Source of the DNA: JBBIII01 sp037446575
GTDB taxonomy: Bacteria > Bacteroidota > Ignavibacteria > UBA10030
Direction: 5' to 3'
Assembly (NCBI GenBank): GCA_037446575.1
Contig: JBBIII010000019.1
Span: 1 to 34,208, forward strand
Length of the DNA: 34,208 nucleotides
This document shows positions 1 through 8,213 of the stretch, piece by piece. Below the pieces are notes generated by a model. It ran no database searches and had not been told where the DNA came from. It saw only the letters and a program-made list of their open reading frames with translations. Position numbers and translations under genes: made by a program. Positions within the stretch are counted from its first letter, which is position 1, and the number at the start of each line of letters is the position of its first letter.

Positions 1-104
1 GTTATAGCAAATAATAAAATCAAACATAACCAACTTTGTTGTACAGCACTCCTCCACCTTAAATACACTATCTGCTTGTTCTTCACATCTGCAAGAGCAG
101 TCAT
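1..104 (-). CDS. Possible small protein, 3' end off the window
   Basis: An ATG at 104 is preceded by a GGAGG ribosome-binding site about 5 bases upstream, and the frame stays open to the window edge (34 codons seen). The visible peptide starts MTALADVKNKQIVYLRW and ends in a hydrophobic run (WLCLILLFAI), as a membrane segment or late signal anchor would. No family is recognised. The good ribosome-binding site is the main support; the shortness and the repeat-rich surroundings are the main doubts. Confidence 0.3.
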   Translation of the reverse strand, partial: MTALADVKNKQIVYLRWRSAVQQSWLCLILLFAI

Positions 105-306
105 AAATACCTCCACAGATTAGATTTTATTTGATTATTATCTTGAATATCAGCTGGTAGAAAGTTACTATTGGCTTTACTTAATGTCAAGAAAATTTAG
201 CTGGAAGAGAGTTACACTAAATTTGTTCAGGAGTACAACTCCTTCACAGCTAGATGTCAGACACCAACTATGCTAAGCTTACGATAGGTGTCAGACATCT
301 ACTCGA
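105..306. other. Gene-free, structured region 3' of the exporter operon
   Basis: No convincing gene is seen here. The stretch holds several secondary-structure signals: an 8-bp inverted repeat AAATTTAG (193-200) / CTAAATTT (217-224), a compact palindrome AGGAGT-aca-ACTCCT (229-243), and a 14-bp hairpin at 252-300 described separately. Two similar segments, AGCTGGTAGAAAGTTAC near 151 and AGCTGGAAGAGAGTTAC near 199, form an imperfect direct repeat. It may be a transcription-end region or a decayed repeat element. Confidence 0.5.
252..300. repeat. Hairpin repeat, copy A (14-bp stem, 21-nt loop)
   Basis: AGATGTCAGACACC (252-265) faces GGTGTCAGACATCT (287-300), pairing at all positions except one central A-A mismatch. 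It ends 7 bases from the stop codon of the permease gene at 307. A closely related hairpin lies at 18384-18433, also just 3' of a gene. There is no T-run on either side, so a REP-like element or processed 3' end fits better than a classic intrinsic terminator. Confidence 0.6.
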
Positions 307-1533
307 CTATTCGTATCGCAGTGATTCGATCGGGTCGAGATTTGCCGCTTTCCATGCCGGATAGACACCAAATACAACGCCAACAACAGTAGTAACAGCA
401 AATCCAATTAACGCCCATTCGAATGGAAAGACTGCTGGAAATTCGAACGCAAGCGCTGTCAGGTTGCCGCCTAATACGCCAACTAATATTCCAATTATGC
501 CTCCAATTTGGCATAACACAACCGCCTCGGTAATAAATTGAGATAGAATATTTGCGCGCCGCGCTCCGATCGCTTTTCGTATACCAATCTCTTTAGTCCG
601 TTCTGTTACCGAAACAAGCATAATGTTCATAATTCCAACACCAGCCGCTAACAATGCTATGAAACTCATAAATCCGACACCTAATTTTACATATAAAGTG
701 AATTCGTTGAAAGTTGAAATGAGCGAATCATTTGAGAATATCGTAAAGTCATCTTCTGCGCCGGGCGGGACCTTACGAATTGTCCGCAATAACATTCTCG
801 CTTCTTCAACACAATCATCATAAACTTCAGGACTTTTAGCTTTCACCATAATGTGCAAACTTCGATGTACTTTTCCATATTGCTCAAGAAAAACGCTTAA
901 AGGGATTACAACTCTATTATCTGCATCTCCTCCTAAAGCGGCTCCCTTTGGTTCAAACGTTCCGATGACAGTATAACGTTGCTCGCCAACTCGAATTGTA
1001 CTACCAATAGCTCCGCCTGCTGGAAACAATTTCTTCACCACATCAGAGCCAAGAATAGCTACCATCCTACTGTAATTTAGATCATCGTCAGTTATTGTGC
1101 GCCCCTCTTTTATTGTCCAATTATTCGTAAGAATTCCTTCAGGTTCTTCGCCACCGACTGAGACATTCGGATTTGTTTTAAGAGAACCGAATTGAATAAC
1201 TTGCCCCCATTTCCATGCTTCAATACCGACATATTTTGCGAGCGTGAGGCGTTCCTTTATAACTTTCGCTTGTTCGTAAGAAATATCCTTCCTCTTTCGC
1301 GCTTTCTCCCATTCCTTTTGACTCGCCATTACAGGTTGCTTTTGAATTTGGAATGTGTGCGAACCAAGATTGCTCAAACCGCTCTCTATGCTGTTTTGCA
1401 AAACTTGAACAGCCGTCATAACCGCAATGATAGAGAAAACGCCAACAATTATTCCAAGTAAGGTAAGCGCTGAGCGAAGTTTATTCGCACGAAGCGCATT
1501 CAATGACATTTTTAATATTTCTGAGAATTTCAT
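307..1533 (-). CDS. MacB/FtsX-type ABC transporter permease (second of two)
   Basis: An inner-membrane permease subunit of a MacB-like exporter. Residues about 18-43 form the first membrane helix, followed by a MacB periplasmic core domain of about 220 residues and three C-terminal helices making the FtsX domain. The conserved MNIMLVSVTERTKEIGIRKA stretch, the coupling region that contacts the ATPase, is present. Length 408 is normal for the family. It is about 40% alike by eye to the permease at 2004-3233, so the operon encodes two different half-permeases for one ATPase, as is common in Bacteroidota. The start at 1533 has no clear ribosome-binding site because the upstream sequence is the edge of an S23 cassette, so translation may have depended on coupling before the insertion. 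Substrate is unknown (peptide, macrolide or lipoprotein are possibilities). Confidence 0.9.
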   Translation of the reverse strand: MKFSEILKMSLNALRANKLRSALTLLGIIVGVFSIIAVMTAVQVLQNSIESGLSNLGSHTFQIQKQPVMASQKEWEKARKRKDISYEQAKVIKERLTLAKYVGIEAWKWGQVIQFGSLKTNPNVSVGGEEPEGILTNNWTIKEGRTITDDDLNYSRMVAILGSDVVKKLFPAGGAIGSTIRVGEQRYTVIGTFEPKGAALGGDADNRVVIPLSVFLEQYGKVHRSLHIMVKAKSPEVYDDCVEEARMLLRTIRKVPPGAEDDFTIFSNDSLISTFNEFTLYVKLGVGFMSFIALLAAGVGIMNIMLVSVTERTKEIGIRKAIGARRANILSQFITEAVVLCQIGGIIGILVGVLGGNLTALAFEFPAVFPFEWALIGFAVTTVVGVVFGVYPAWKAANLDPIESLRYE

Positions 1534-1536
1534 GTT

Positions 1537-1966
1537 TGGTCACTTGTTATCAGTAACTGGTCATTTGTTTATTTGATTTTACTAATTTGTTTTTTGATCG
1601 CACTGATATAGGCATTTAGTTTCTTTGCAAGGATTTTTATTCTCTCAATAAAATCATCATGACTTTTACGATCTATAAGTTTTCGCTGCAGTGCACGATC
1701 GAGCCAATTCCGAGTTTCGATAAGTGAACCACGAGCATAATAACAGAAGACAATATTCTCTTTATGAGCATATCTTCCGTAACCTTCACTAATATTTGCC
1801 GAAATCGAATCAACTGATCTGACTAATTGTTTACCGACAGTATCTTTTGAAAATTTATCCCAATTATTTACAATACTCCATAAATCATCAGATAAAGAAG
1901 CAGATAAATTGTAGACATCTAATTCATTCAATTCAAGCGCCATTTTAATCCAATGACAAGTGACTA
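1537..1966. mobile_element. Putative S23 cassette bounded by 14-bp inverted repeats
   Basis: TGGTCACTTGTTAT (1537-1550) and ATGACAAGTGACTA (1953-1966) are inverted repeats matching at 12 of 14 positions. They bracket the four-helix-bundle gene. The flanks continue as degenerate short-unit sequence (variants of ACTGGTCATTTG and ACCAATGACTA). The unit interrupts the spacing between two permease genes of one operon, which suggests insertion. No transposase is inside, so movement would need to be in trans; this is inference. Confidence 0.4.
1569..1943 (-). CDS. Four helix bundle protein (S23 / 23S rRNA intervening-sequence family)
   Basis: A 124-residue, largely helical protein of the S23/IVS family, recognised from the signature ISANISEGYGR (about residues 47-57) followed by YYARGSLIETRNWLDRAL. 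The role of this family is not firmly known; members are found in intervening sequences of 23S rRNA genes and scattered in intergenic regions of Bacteroidota and candidate-phylum genomes. Here it sits between two permease genes of an exporter operon, in the same orientation, with no visible ribosome-binding site and with inverted repeats on both sides. It has no evident link to export. The related Avd proteins serve diversity-generating retroelements, but no reverse transcriptase is in the window. Confidence 0.85.
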   Translation of the reverse strand: MALELNELDVYNLSASLSDDLWSIVNNWDKFSKDTVGKQLVRSVDSISANISEGYGRYAHKENIVFCYYARGSLIETRNWLDRALQRKLIDRKSHDDFIERIKILAKKLNAYISAIKKQISKIK

Positions 1967-2003
1967 ATTACCAATGACTATCTATTAACCACCAATTCCC
2001 ACG

Positions 2004-3233
2004 CTACTCGTACCTTAACGCGTCAACTGGATCCATTCGCGATGCCCTGTAAGCTGGCAAAAATCCAGACACAATTCCAACAAAAATAGAGACTAAAAGT
2101 GCAATACCGACTACACTCAAAGGCATTGCCGTTGGCAAGACTGTATCAATTATTAAACTAAGCGGAAATGCAATAGCTATTCCTATCAATCCACCAATTA
2201 AACATAGAGCGGCTGATTCTATTAGAAATTGCATCAGTATAGTTCTACGCGGCGCACCTATTGCTTTCCGAATTCCAATTTCTTTCGTTCGCTCTGTAAC
2301 AGACACGAACATTATATTCATAATCCCGATACCGCCAACGAATAAAGATAATCCGGTTATAAATAATCCTACCGCCGCAATCACACCTCCGATTTGATTA
2401 AAGGTTTGAACAAGAATTTCTTGCTGATTAATAGCAAAGTCATCTTCTTCCTTCGGTTTAAGGTTGCGGGCTTTGCGTAATATTCCGCGTACTTCTTCTT
2501 TCGTCTCATCAATTTCGCTAAGAGATTTTGCTCGCGTCCATATCTGAATCCCACCGCGAAAACTCATAAATTGATCAAAGAACCTGTTAATAGGCACATA
2601 AATTCGATTGTCAAGACTCTCCATACCGAGCAAGCTTCCTTGCTTCTCAAACACACCAACTACTTTATAAGCATAACCGCCAGCTTTAATTGTTTTGTTG
2701 AGTGGAGTTTCATTCGGAAATAAATTTGCCGCTACTTCTGAGCCGATGACACACACGGGTCTTCCTCCTTCAGCTTCTATATTTGTAAAATATCTTCCGA
2801 ATGCTATATTCGAACCGACCGTTTCCGTAAAATCAGCGTTGGTTCCAATTATAATTATACTCTCTACAACTTTCTGACCATATTTAACATTCCTTCGCGT
2901 GCCTGCGATCGGTGTCATGGCGCGCACAGTTTGCGATTGTTTTTCTATTGCCTTTGCGTGAACAATCCGAATATCCTTACGATTTCTAATCTTCCACCAA
3001 TCATGTCCTCCCCCCCAAGGCCATTTTTGTATGTACAATACATCAGCACCGATTGCCGCTATGCTTTTATTAAATGCGCGATTCAATCCCTCGATAGCAG
3101 TTCCCATTAACGTAACAGAGACTATACCGATAATGATACCTAACATAGTAAGAACCGAGCGCATAATATTCGCTCTGATAGCTGTAAAAGCTATTCGCAT
3201 TCCTTCTGTAAATTCATCAAATACAAATTTCAT
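2004..3233 (-). CDS. MacB/FtsX-type ABC transporter permease (first of two)
   Basis: A 409-residue inner-membrane permease with the same layout as its downstream partner: N-terminal helix (about 20-45), periplasmic MacB core, then three helices with the conserved MNIMFVSVTERTKEIGIRKA motif near residue 290. Its ATG at 3233 lies one base after the TAA of the ATPase gene, so the two are translationally coupled and form the core transporter. By analogy with MacB it would use ATP hydrolysis to drive periplasmic conformational change and push substrate into the fusion protein and TolC-like channel encoded upstream. The substrate cannot be told from sequence. Confidence 0.92.
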   Translation of the reverse strand: MKFVFDEFTEGMRIAFTAIRANIMRSVLTMLGIIIGIVSVTLMGTAIEGLNRAFNKSIAAIGADVLYIQKWPWGGGHDWWKIRNRKDIRIVHAKAIEKQSQTVRAMTPIAGTRRNVKYGQKVVESIIIIGTNADFTETVGSNIAFGRYFTNIEAEGGRPVCVIGSEVAANLFPNETPLNKTIKAGGYAYKVVGVFEKQGSLLGMESLDNRIYVPINRFFDQFMSFRGGIQIWTRAKSLSEIDETKEEVRGILRKARNLKPKEEDDFAINQQEILVQTFNQIGGVIAAVGLFITGLSLFVGGIGIMNIMFVSVTERTKEIGIRKAIGAPRRTILMQFLIESAALCLIGGLIGIAIAFPLSLIIDTVLPTAMPLSVVGIALLVSIFVGIVSGFLPAYRASRMDPVDALRYE

Positions 3234-3234
3234 A

Positions 3235-3960
3235 TTACGCCATCACGGTTGTTGGTCTGCTGATCTCTTTTTTATTTTTAACTAATTCGTCATTTTCGAT
3301 CTTTCCGTCTCTAAGACGAATTCTTCGATGAGCATGCCGAGCGATATCTTCTTCGTGTGTAACAAGTATTATTGTATTGCCTTCTCTATGGAGTGTATCG
3401 AACAATTGCATTATCTCTTCGCCAGTTTTCGTGTCTAAATTGCCTGTTGGCTCATCTGCAAGTAGAATTGAAGGATGCGTTACCAAAGCTCGTGCAATAG
3501 CAACTCTTTGACGTTGACCGCCTGATAATTCATTCGGCTTATGATGCATACGATCTGTCAAACCGACCCTTTCAATTGCAGACAAAGCCATTTTTTTTCT
3601 TTCTGACGAACTTATACCTCCATAAATAAGGGGAAGTTCAACATTGTGCAGTACATTTGATCTTGCTAACAAATTAAATGTTTGAAAAACAAATCCGATT
3701 TCTTTGTTCCGCACTTTTGCAAGTTCGTTATCATTCATCTCGCTGACATTTATGCTATTTAATTCATATAATCCTGATGTAGGAGTATCTAAACATCCGA
3801 TTATATTCATCATTGTAGACTTGCCAGAACCCGATGGTCCCATAATCGCAACATATTCATTTTTTTCGATTGTAACTGTTACGCCATCAAGAGCATGAAC
3901 CTTCTCTTCGCCGACTTGATAATATTTTGTGATATTTGTGAATTTAATTATCGTGGACAT
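3235..3960 (-). CDS. ABC transporter ATP-binding protein (MacB/LolD type)
   Basis: The cytoplasmic ATPase of the exporter, 241 residues. Walker A is GPSGSGKS (41-48), the Q-loop lies in VFQTFNLL, the ABC signature is LSGGQRQRVAIARAL (about 144-158), Walker B is ILLADEPTGNLD and the H-loop is VTHEEDIA. The length and the NLLARSNVLHNVELPL stretch fit the MacB/LolD/FtsE group. A purine-rich AAGGAA site precedes the ATG at 3960. It follows the TPR gene by 17 bases and abuts the first permease gene. It should pair with both downstream permeases as a heteromeric transporter. Confidence 0.94.
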   Translation of the reverse strand: MSTIIKFTNITKYYQVGEEKVHALDGVTVTIEKNEYVAIMGPSGSGKSTMMNIIGCLDTPTSGLYELNSINVSEMNDNELAKVRNKEIGFVFQTFNLLARSNVLHNVELPLIYGGISSSERKKMALSAIERVGLTDRMHHKPNELSGGQRQRVAIARALVTHPSILLADEPTGNLDTKTGEEIMQLFDTLHREGNTIILVTHEEDIARHAHRRIRLRDGKIENDELVKNKKEISRPTTVMA

Positions 3961-3977
3961 ATTCCAATTCCTTCCAT

Positions 3978-4949
3978 TTACTCCACTTCTTTCAATTTTT
4001 TCTCAGCTTGTTTTTTATAATATTCATTTTGCGTAATCAAAACTGCACGCTGAAAAGTCTCTTTTGCTTCTTTCTTTTGTCCTTTTGCTTGATAAGCATC
4101 CCCTAAAGAAATTATTGCCGGTACAAAATCTTTATCTAAACTTAATGATTTATTTAGATTCGCCATCGCTTTATCGACTTCACCTTTTTTAAGCTGTGCT
4201 TCCGCGAGACTTTGATAAGAATCCGCTGTATCGGGTCGCAGTTCGATATATTTTTTAAAATGCTCTATCGCGTCGTCATAACGTTCGAGGCGGAAGCAGA
4301 AATATCCGTACCGATGCCATACCCGCCAATCCTGGGGTTTATTAACAACGAGTGCTTTGTACTCCTTTTCAGCTTCATCAATTTTCTTTTTTCTGGCAAG
4401 AAAATTAGCTTTGACAGTTCTCCCCTGCAGTTCATCATATTTTATTGCTTCATCAATATGCTTCCATGCTTCATCTTCATCGCCGCCTACAATTCCAGGC
4501 GCCATCATATAAAATTGCGCCAACCCGATGCGCGCTAGAACATACTTTGGGTCGAGTTCGACTGCACGCTTAAATGCATTTTTTATTTTAGGTGCAAGAA
4601 ACGCTTGCTTAAACGCCCCGGCGTTTTGAGTTTTTATTCCAAGCGCAGCGCCATAGTTATATTGAAGCTCCGCATTATTGGGATTTAATTCTATAGCTTT
4701 TTCAGTTTCATCAACGGCTTTCTCGATATCATAATCAGGATTGCGCCGATTTAGAAATAGCATCCCGAGTTTGCTGTGTGCTTCTGCATTTTTATCATCA
4801 TGCTTTATTATTTCTTCATAAATGTTCTGTGCTTCCTTGAATTTCCCATTTCGGGCTAATACTTCAGCTTCGGATATCGTCTGAGCATTCCCAATAAGAA
4901 TTAATCCGAATATCATTAATAACAAATTTAAAACTCGCATTCTTTTCAT
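3978..4949 (-). CDS. TPR-repeat protein, exported
   Basis: A 323-residue protein with an N-terminal signal peptide (VLNLLLMIFGLILIGNAQ, cleavage likely after NAQ) and about seven tetratricopeptide repeats filling the rest (motifs such as AEAHSKLGMLFLNRR, NAELQYNYGAALG, ADSYQSLAEAQLKKG). It probably acts in the periplasm as a protein-protein scaffold. It lies inside the exporter operon between the fusion protein and ATPase genes, 17 bases before the latter, which suggests an accessory role for the transporter. The start could also be the ATG three codons in. Specific function not recognised. Confidence 0.85.
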   Translation of the reverse strand: MKRMRVLNLLLMIFGLILIGNAQTISEAEVLARNGKFKEAQNIYEEIIKHDDKNAEAHSKLGMLFLNRRNPDYDIEKAVDETEKAIELNPNNAELQYNYGAALGIKTQNAGAFKQAFLAPKIKNAFKRAVELDPKYVLARIGLAQFYMMAPGIVGGDEDEAWKHIDEAIKYDELQGRTVKANFLARKKKIDEAEKEYKALVVNKPQDWRVWHRYGYFCFRLERYDDAIEHFKKYIELRPDTADSYQSLAEAQLKKGEVDKAMANLNKSLSLDKDFVPAIISLGDAYQAKGQKKEAKETFQRAVLITQNEYYKKQAEKKLKEVE

Positions 4950-4968
4950 CTATGAATTCAATCTTTCC

Positions 4969-5040
4969 TTCTTATGCTTACTTCCCACTTCTTAATTCTT
5001 ACTTCTCACTTCTTACTTCTTACTTCCAACTACTTCTTAT
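4969..5040. repeat. Degenerate CTTCTTA-type short tandem repeat
   Basis: A pyrimidine-rich stretch made of variants of CTTACTTC / CTTCTCA / CTTCTTA repeats fills nearly the whole gap between the TPR gene and the fusion-protein gene and reaches the latter's TAG stop (5030-5032). On the coding strand it reads as repeated AAGAAGT units. It resembles slipped-strand or low-complexity intergenic repeats; copy number may vary between strains. Confidence 0.6.
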
Positions 5041-6295
5041 CCACATCAGCGCTTGCGCCGGTTCTTCGCTCTTTTTTATTATCAATCTTAACTTTTGAAT
5101 CCACTTCTAAATCCCGATTGATCGCCTTGAATGGACCTGTTACAACTTCTAACTCTTCAAGTCCTTCGCCTATTAATTCAACATAAGTGTCATTGCTAAT
5201 TCCGCGTTTTACAGTTACAGTTTTAGCAACGCCTTCTTTAACAACAAAAACGACCTCTTCCAACTTCTCGTCTTCTTTCTTCTTACTTGTAATTAACTGC
5301 GCTTCTCCCTCTTTTGGTTCCTCAGTTTTATCTTTTTTAGGCGCCCGTACGGTTACACATTGGATAGGTGTCGATAATACATTTTGTTTTGTTTCAGTCT
5401 CAATATCTGCCGACATAGACATACCCGGGCGAAATTGAACACCCTCTGGCGTATTTATAAGAATGCGTACTTCAAAATTGGTTACAGCATCCTGCGTTCC
5501 AAGTCCTGTTGATTTTGCCGTGTTTGCAATTTGAGTTACTATTCCTACAAATTTACGGTCTTTATATGAATCTACTTCAATACGCGCTGTATCGCCTTTA
5601 CTCACCATCACCACATCATTTTCGCCAACATCAACACGCGCTTCCATTCGGGATAAATCTGCGATAGTCATTATTTCAGTCCCCTGCATAAACGTACTGC
5701 CGCTTACACGCTCTCCGATTTCAGAAATTAACTGACTTACCACTCCATCCATCGGAGAATATATTGTAGTTTTAGCTAAAGTTTCTCGCGATTCTTTCAG
5801 AGAAGCTTGCGCCTGATCAAAAGTCGCCTTTGCCGCCTTATAGCTTGCTCTAGAAATATCCATATCTGATTCCGCCACAAGTTTCTTTTCATATAAACCA
5901 GAGATGCGTTTAAATTCTGCTTCAGCTTTTGATAAATTTGCATCCGCCATAGCAACGTTTGCCTGCGCACGTTCAAATTGCGCCTGATACGCATCGGGTT
6001 TTATTCTGACAAGTAATTGCCCTTTACGCACCCGTTGCCCTTCGCGGACAGCTAATTCAATAATTTCACCGCTGACTTCAGCGTTGATTTTTACTTTTGT
6101 TTCCGGTTGTATCTTTCCAGTTGCTGATACGATTTGCGTAATAGTTCGTCGCTGAATTTTTTCGGTCTGGACTGTAATAATTGTTTCCCTACGGCTTCCA
6201 AGAAAAACCAAAACAGCCAAACCAATTACTACAACACCAATTATACTAATTATTATAATCTTTTTTCTCTTCTTCCTGCCATTCCCATTCGCCAT
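5030..6295 (-). CDS. Periplasmic adaptor / membrane-fusion protein (HlyD/MacA family)
   Basis: A 421-residue adaptor linking the inner-membrane ABC transporter to the outer-membrane channel. Residues 10-31 are basic then hydrophobic (KKRKKIIIISIIGVVVIGLAVL), a membrane anchor. Next come the barrel-sandwich/lipoyl half motif (VSGEIIELAVREGQRVRKGQLLVRI), an alpha-hairpin (about 110-165) with heptad-like repeats, the second lipoyl half (IYSPMDGVVSQL), and beta-barrel and membrane-proximal domains. An AAGGAG site lies just before the ATG. The C-terminal part carries a charged Lys/Glu-rich insert (about 325-350) unlike canonical MacA. It follows the TolC-like gene by 32 bases. Confidence 0.93.
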   Translation of the reverse strand: MANGNGRKKRKKIIIISIIGVVVIGLAVLVFLGSRRETIITVQTEKIQRRTITQIVSATGKIQPETKVKINAEVSGEIIELAVREGQRVRKGQLLVRIKPDAYQAQFERAQANVAMADANLSKAEAEFKRISGLYEKKLVAESDMDISRASYKAAKATFDQAQASLKESRETLAKTTIYSPMDGVVSQLISEIGERVSGSTFMQGTEIMTIADLSRMEARVDVGENDVVMVSKGDTARIEVDSYKDRKFVGIVTQIANTAKSTGLGTQDAVTNFEVRILINTPEGVQFRPGMSMSADIETETKQNVLSTPIQCVTVRAPKKDKTEEPKEGEAQLITSKKKEDEKLEEVVFVVKEGVAKTVTVKRGISNDTYVELIGEGLEELEVVTGPFKAINRDLEVDSKVKIDNKKERRTGASADVDKK

Positions 6296-6327
6296 TTTCT
6301 ACTCCTTAGTATTCCTTTAGATTTTTA

Positions 6328-7647
6328 TTAATAATTGCGCTCGCCAATAACGTATTCAAGATTGCGTTTAGCGGTGATATAGCCATAAGTTGCGTTAATT
6401 TTAGTCGCTTGAGCGTTAACAAGATTCGCATTTGCAGTTTGCAGGTCAATTAATGTTCCTGCGCCAAGATTATATTTTTCTTCTGCAACTCTGTAATCTT
6501 GTGTAGCAGACATCAAACTTTTAGTGCTTGCTTCGTACTGTTTTCGCGCCGCTTCGAGATCGAGAAGCGCTTTCTTTACATCTACACTTACGTTGCGTTC
6601 AGTTTGATATAGATTTAATTCTGCGTTTCTTTCCTGCACTTTTGCTGTTTGAATATTTTGATTTGTTAAAAATCCGTCAAACAACGTCCAACGCAGACTT
6701 AAACCTAAGGTTGTTGTTTTTGTATCCGTGATATTGTTCAAAGCGCTTCCACCCATCGAATAACCCGCCGATGCGTTTAAAGTTGGAAAATATCTGCTCC
6801 ATGCAGATGTAACGCTATATCCTGCATTTTTCATACTTTCCATAGCGCCTAAATAATCGGGTCTTGCATTCAGAGCACGTCTTCGCATTTCAATAAACTC
6901 AGAGAATTTTTGCGCGGCTGACGCTAATTCCGTCGAGTCAATATCAGGAGATATGCCCGCGTCAGCAATCACATAATCTTCCATAACGTCAAGACCGATT
7001 AGCGAAATCAGATCTGCTTTTGATTTATCATAAGTATTTTGCGCGTTAATTAAATTTACTTCGTCAAACGCTACCGCCGATTGCTGACGATATACATCGC
7101 TTATTGAAAGCGCGCCAACACGATTTGATTCCATTATTCTTTCAAGTTGCTTCTTGTCGCGTTTTAAATTTTCTTCGCTAACCTTAACGAGTTGCTCATT
7201 TCTTAGAACGGTCAAATATAGCGCTTGAACTTGATAAAGAATGGCTTGTTTTGTGCGTTCATATTGTTGATCGGCAATTACCTTATTGGATTTCGCTTTA
7301 CTAAATTGCGCTTCACGTGAAAGTCCATCGAAAAGAGTTAAATTAGCTGAGAGATCCGCGCTATACCCATGGCTTGATGTTTTTATTGAACCAAGCCCCG
7401 TCTTTGTTTCAATATCTCTGTTTGAATAGTTGCCTCCAGCAGAGATAGAAGGCATATACGAACCATAAGCCGATAAAACTCCGCTCTGCGCGGCGTCAAG
7501 GTTATTTACTGCTTGCTGTATGTTTAAATTCCGCTCCATTGCAATTTTTATTGCTTCACCCAAAGTCAACGTTTTTGGGGAACTATTATGTGTTTGAGCA
7601 TTACAAAAGGTCGCCGTAATTAGCACTAAAATAAGCAATTTCTTCAT
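6328..7647 (-). CDS. TolC-family outer-membrane efflux channel protein
   Basis: The outer-membrane exit duct of the exporter. Two outer-membrane-efflux-protein repeats are seen, with the usual LTLGEAIKIAMERNLNIQQA opening, long helical segments and a second repeat starting near SAWSRYFPTLNASAGYSMGG. The chosen start is the ATG at 7647, because it has a GGAGAG site in front and begins directly with a signal peptide (MKKLLILVLITATFCNAQ). An in-frame ATG at 7713 would add 22 residues that lengthen the peptide implausibly. It is the first gene of the exporter operon; about 240 bases upstream are free of genes and should hold the promoter. Confidence 0.93.
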   Translation of the reverse strand: MKKLLILVLITATFCNAQTHNSSPKTLTLGEAIKIAMERNLNIQQAVNNLDAAQSGVLSAYGSYMPSISAGGNYSNRDIETKTGLGSIKTSSHGYSADLSANLTLFDGLSREAQFSKAKSNKVIADQQYERTKQAILYQVQALYLTVLRNEQLVKVSEENLKRDKKQLERIMESNRVGALSISDVYRQQSAVAFDEVNLINAQNTYDKSKADLISLIGLDVMEDYVIADAGISPDIDSTELASAAQKFSEFIEMRRRALNARPDYLGAMESMKNAGYSVTSAWSRYFPTLNASAGYSMGGSALNNITDTKTTTLGLSLRWTLFDGFLTNQNIQTAKVQERNAELNLYQTERNVSVDVKKALLDLEAARKQYEASTKSLMSATQDYRVAEEKYNLGAGTLIDLQTANANLVNAQATKINATYGYITAKRNLEYVIGERNY

Positions 7648-7891
7648 TCTAACTCTCCAATCATTCAACAGTTTGAATTTTTTAAAAACTACAGTTAATA
7701 AACGTTTTTTCATTCCTAAAGTTGCATTTTGTTGACTAAAAAGTTTAAGTCTTGGAAGCGTATCTGAAATCAGTTGATAAAATCAGTATAAATATATGAA
7801 AATTTTTAACCAATACTTTGATTTTAAAATTTCATCACAAACTTCAAGATGAGGCACTCAATCCTTTAACACTATTACTATTCATGCAATC

Positions 7892-8185
7892 TTAGTATAG
7901 GGTATATAATTCAAATATTTTTAATAAATGAATAGCACAATATAAAAATGTCGAAATAAAAGACCAAGAAATAAAAATTAAAATCGTTATTGAAATAGTA
8001 GTCATAATGAATATATTAATATTGAAAGAAAAGGACTGGGTTCTCCAACAACTATTAAACCAATTATTAAATATTAGCCCAAGTACAACAATAATAAACG
8101 AAACACTCCACTGAGGCTTTGGTTTTAGATTTTCAAAAAACTTTCTCGGCATTGTAAAGAATAATAAGTAGCTCTGCATATCCAT
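7892..8185 (-). pseudogene. YIP1-family-like membrane protein, apparently truncated
   Basis: A 97-residue membrane protein. Its start, FFTMPRKFFENLKPKPQWSV, resembles the opening of bacterial YIP1-family proteins, followed by two to three hydrophobic helices. Family members run to about 200 residues; this one stops after FLYCAIHLLKIF, the place where the family normally continues with a Gly-rich turn and more helices. No continuation is evident in another frame downstream, so a decayed or shortened gene is likely. It starts 28 bases after the stop of the upstream gene at 8214. An intact small membrane protein cannot be ruled out. Confidence 0.45.
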
Positions 8186-8213
8186 TACCTATAAATTTGA
8201 TAGAGTTATATTA

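Noticed and set aside
1569..1943. S23 protein as the Avd accessory of a diversity-generating retroelement
   Set aside because: No reverse transcriptase, template repeat or variable repeat is seen nearby; the motif fits the general S23 family.
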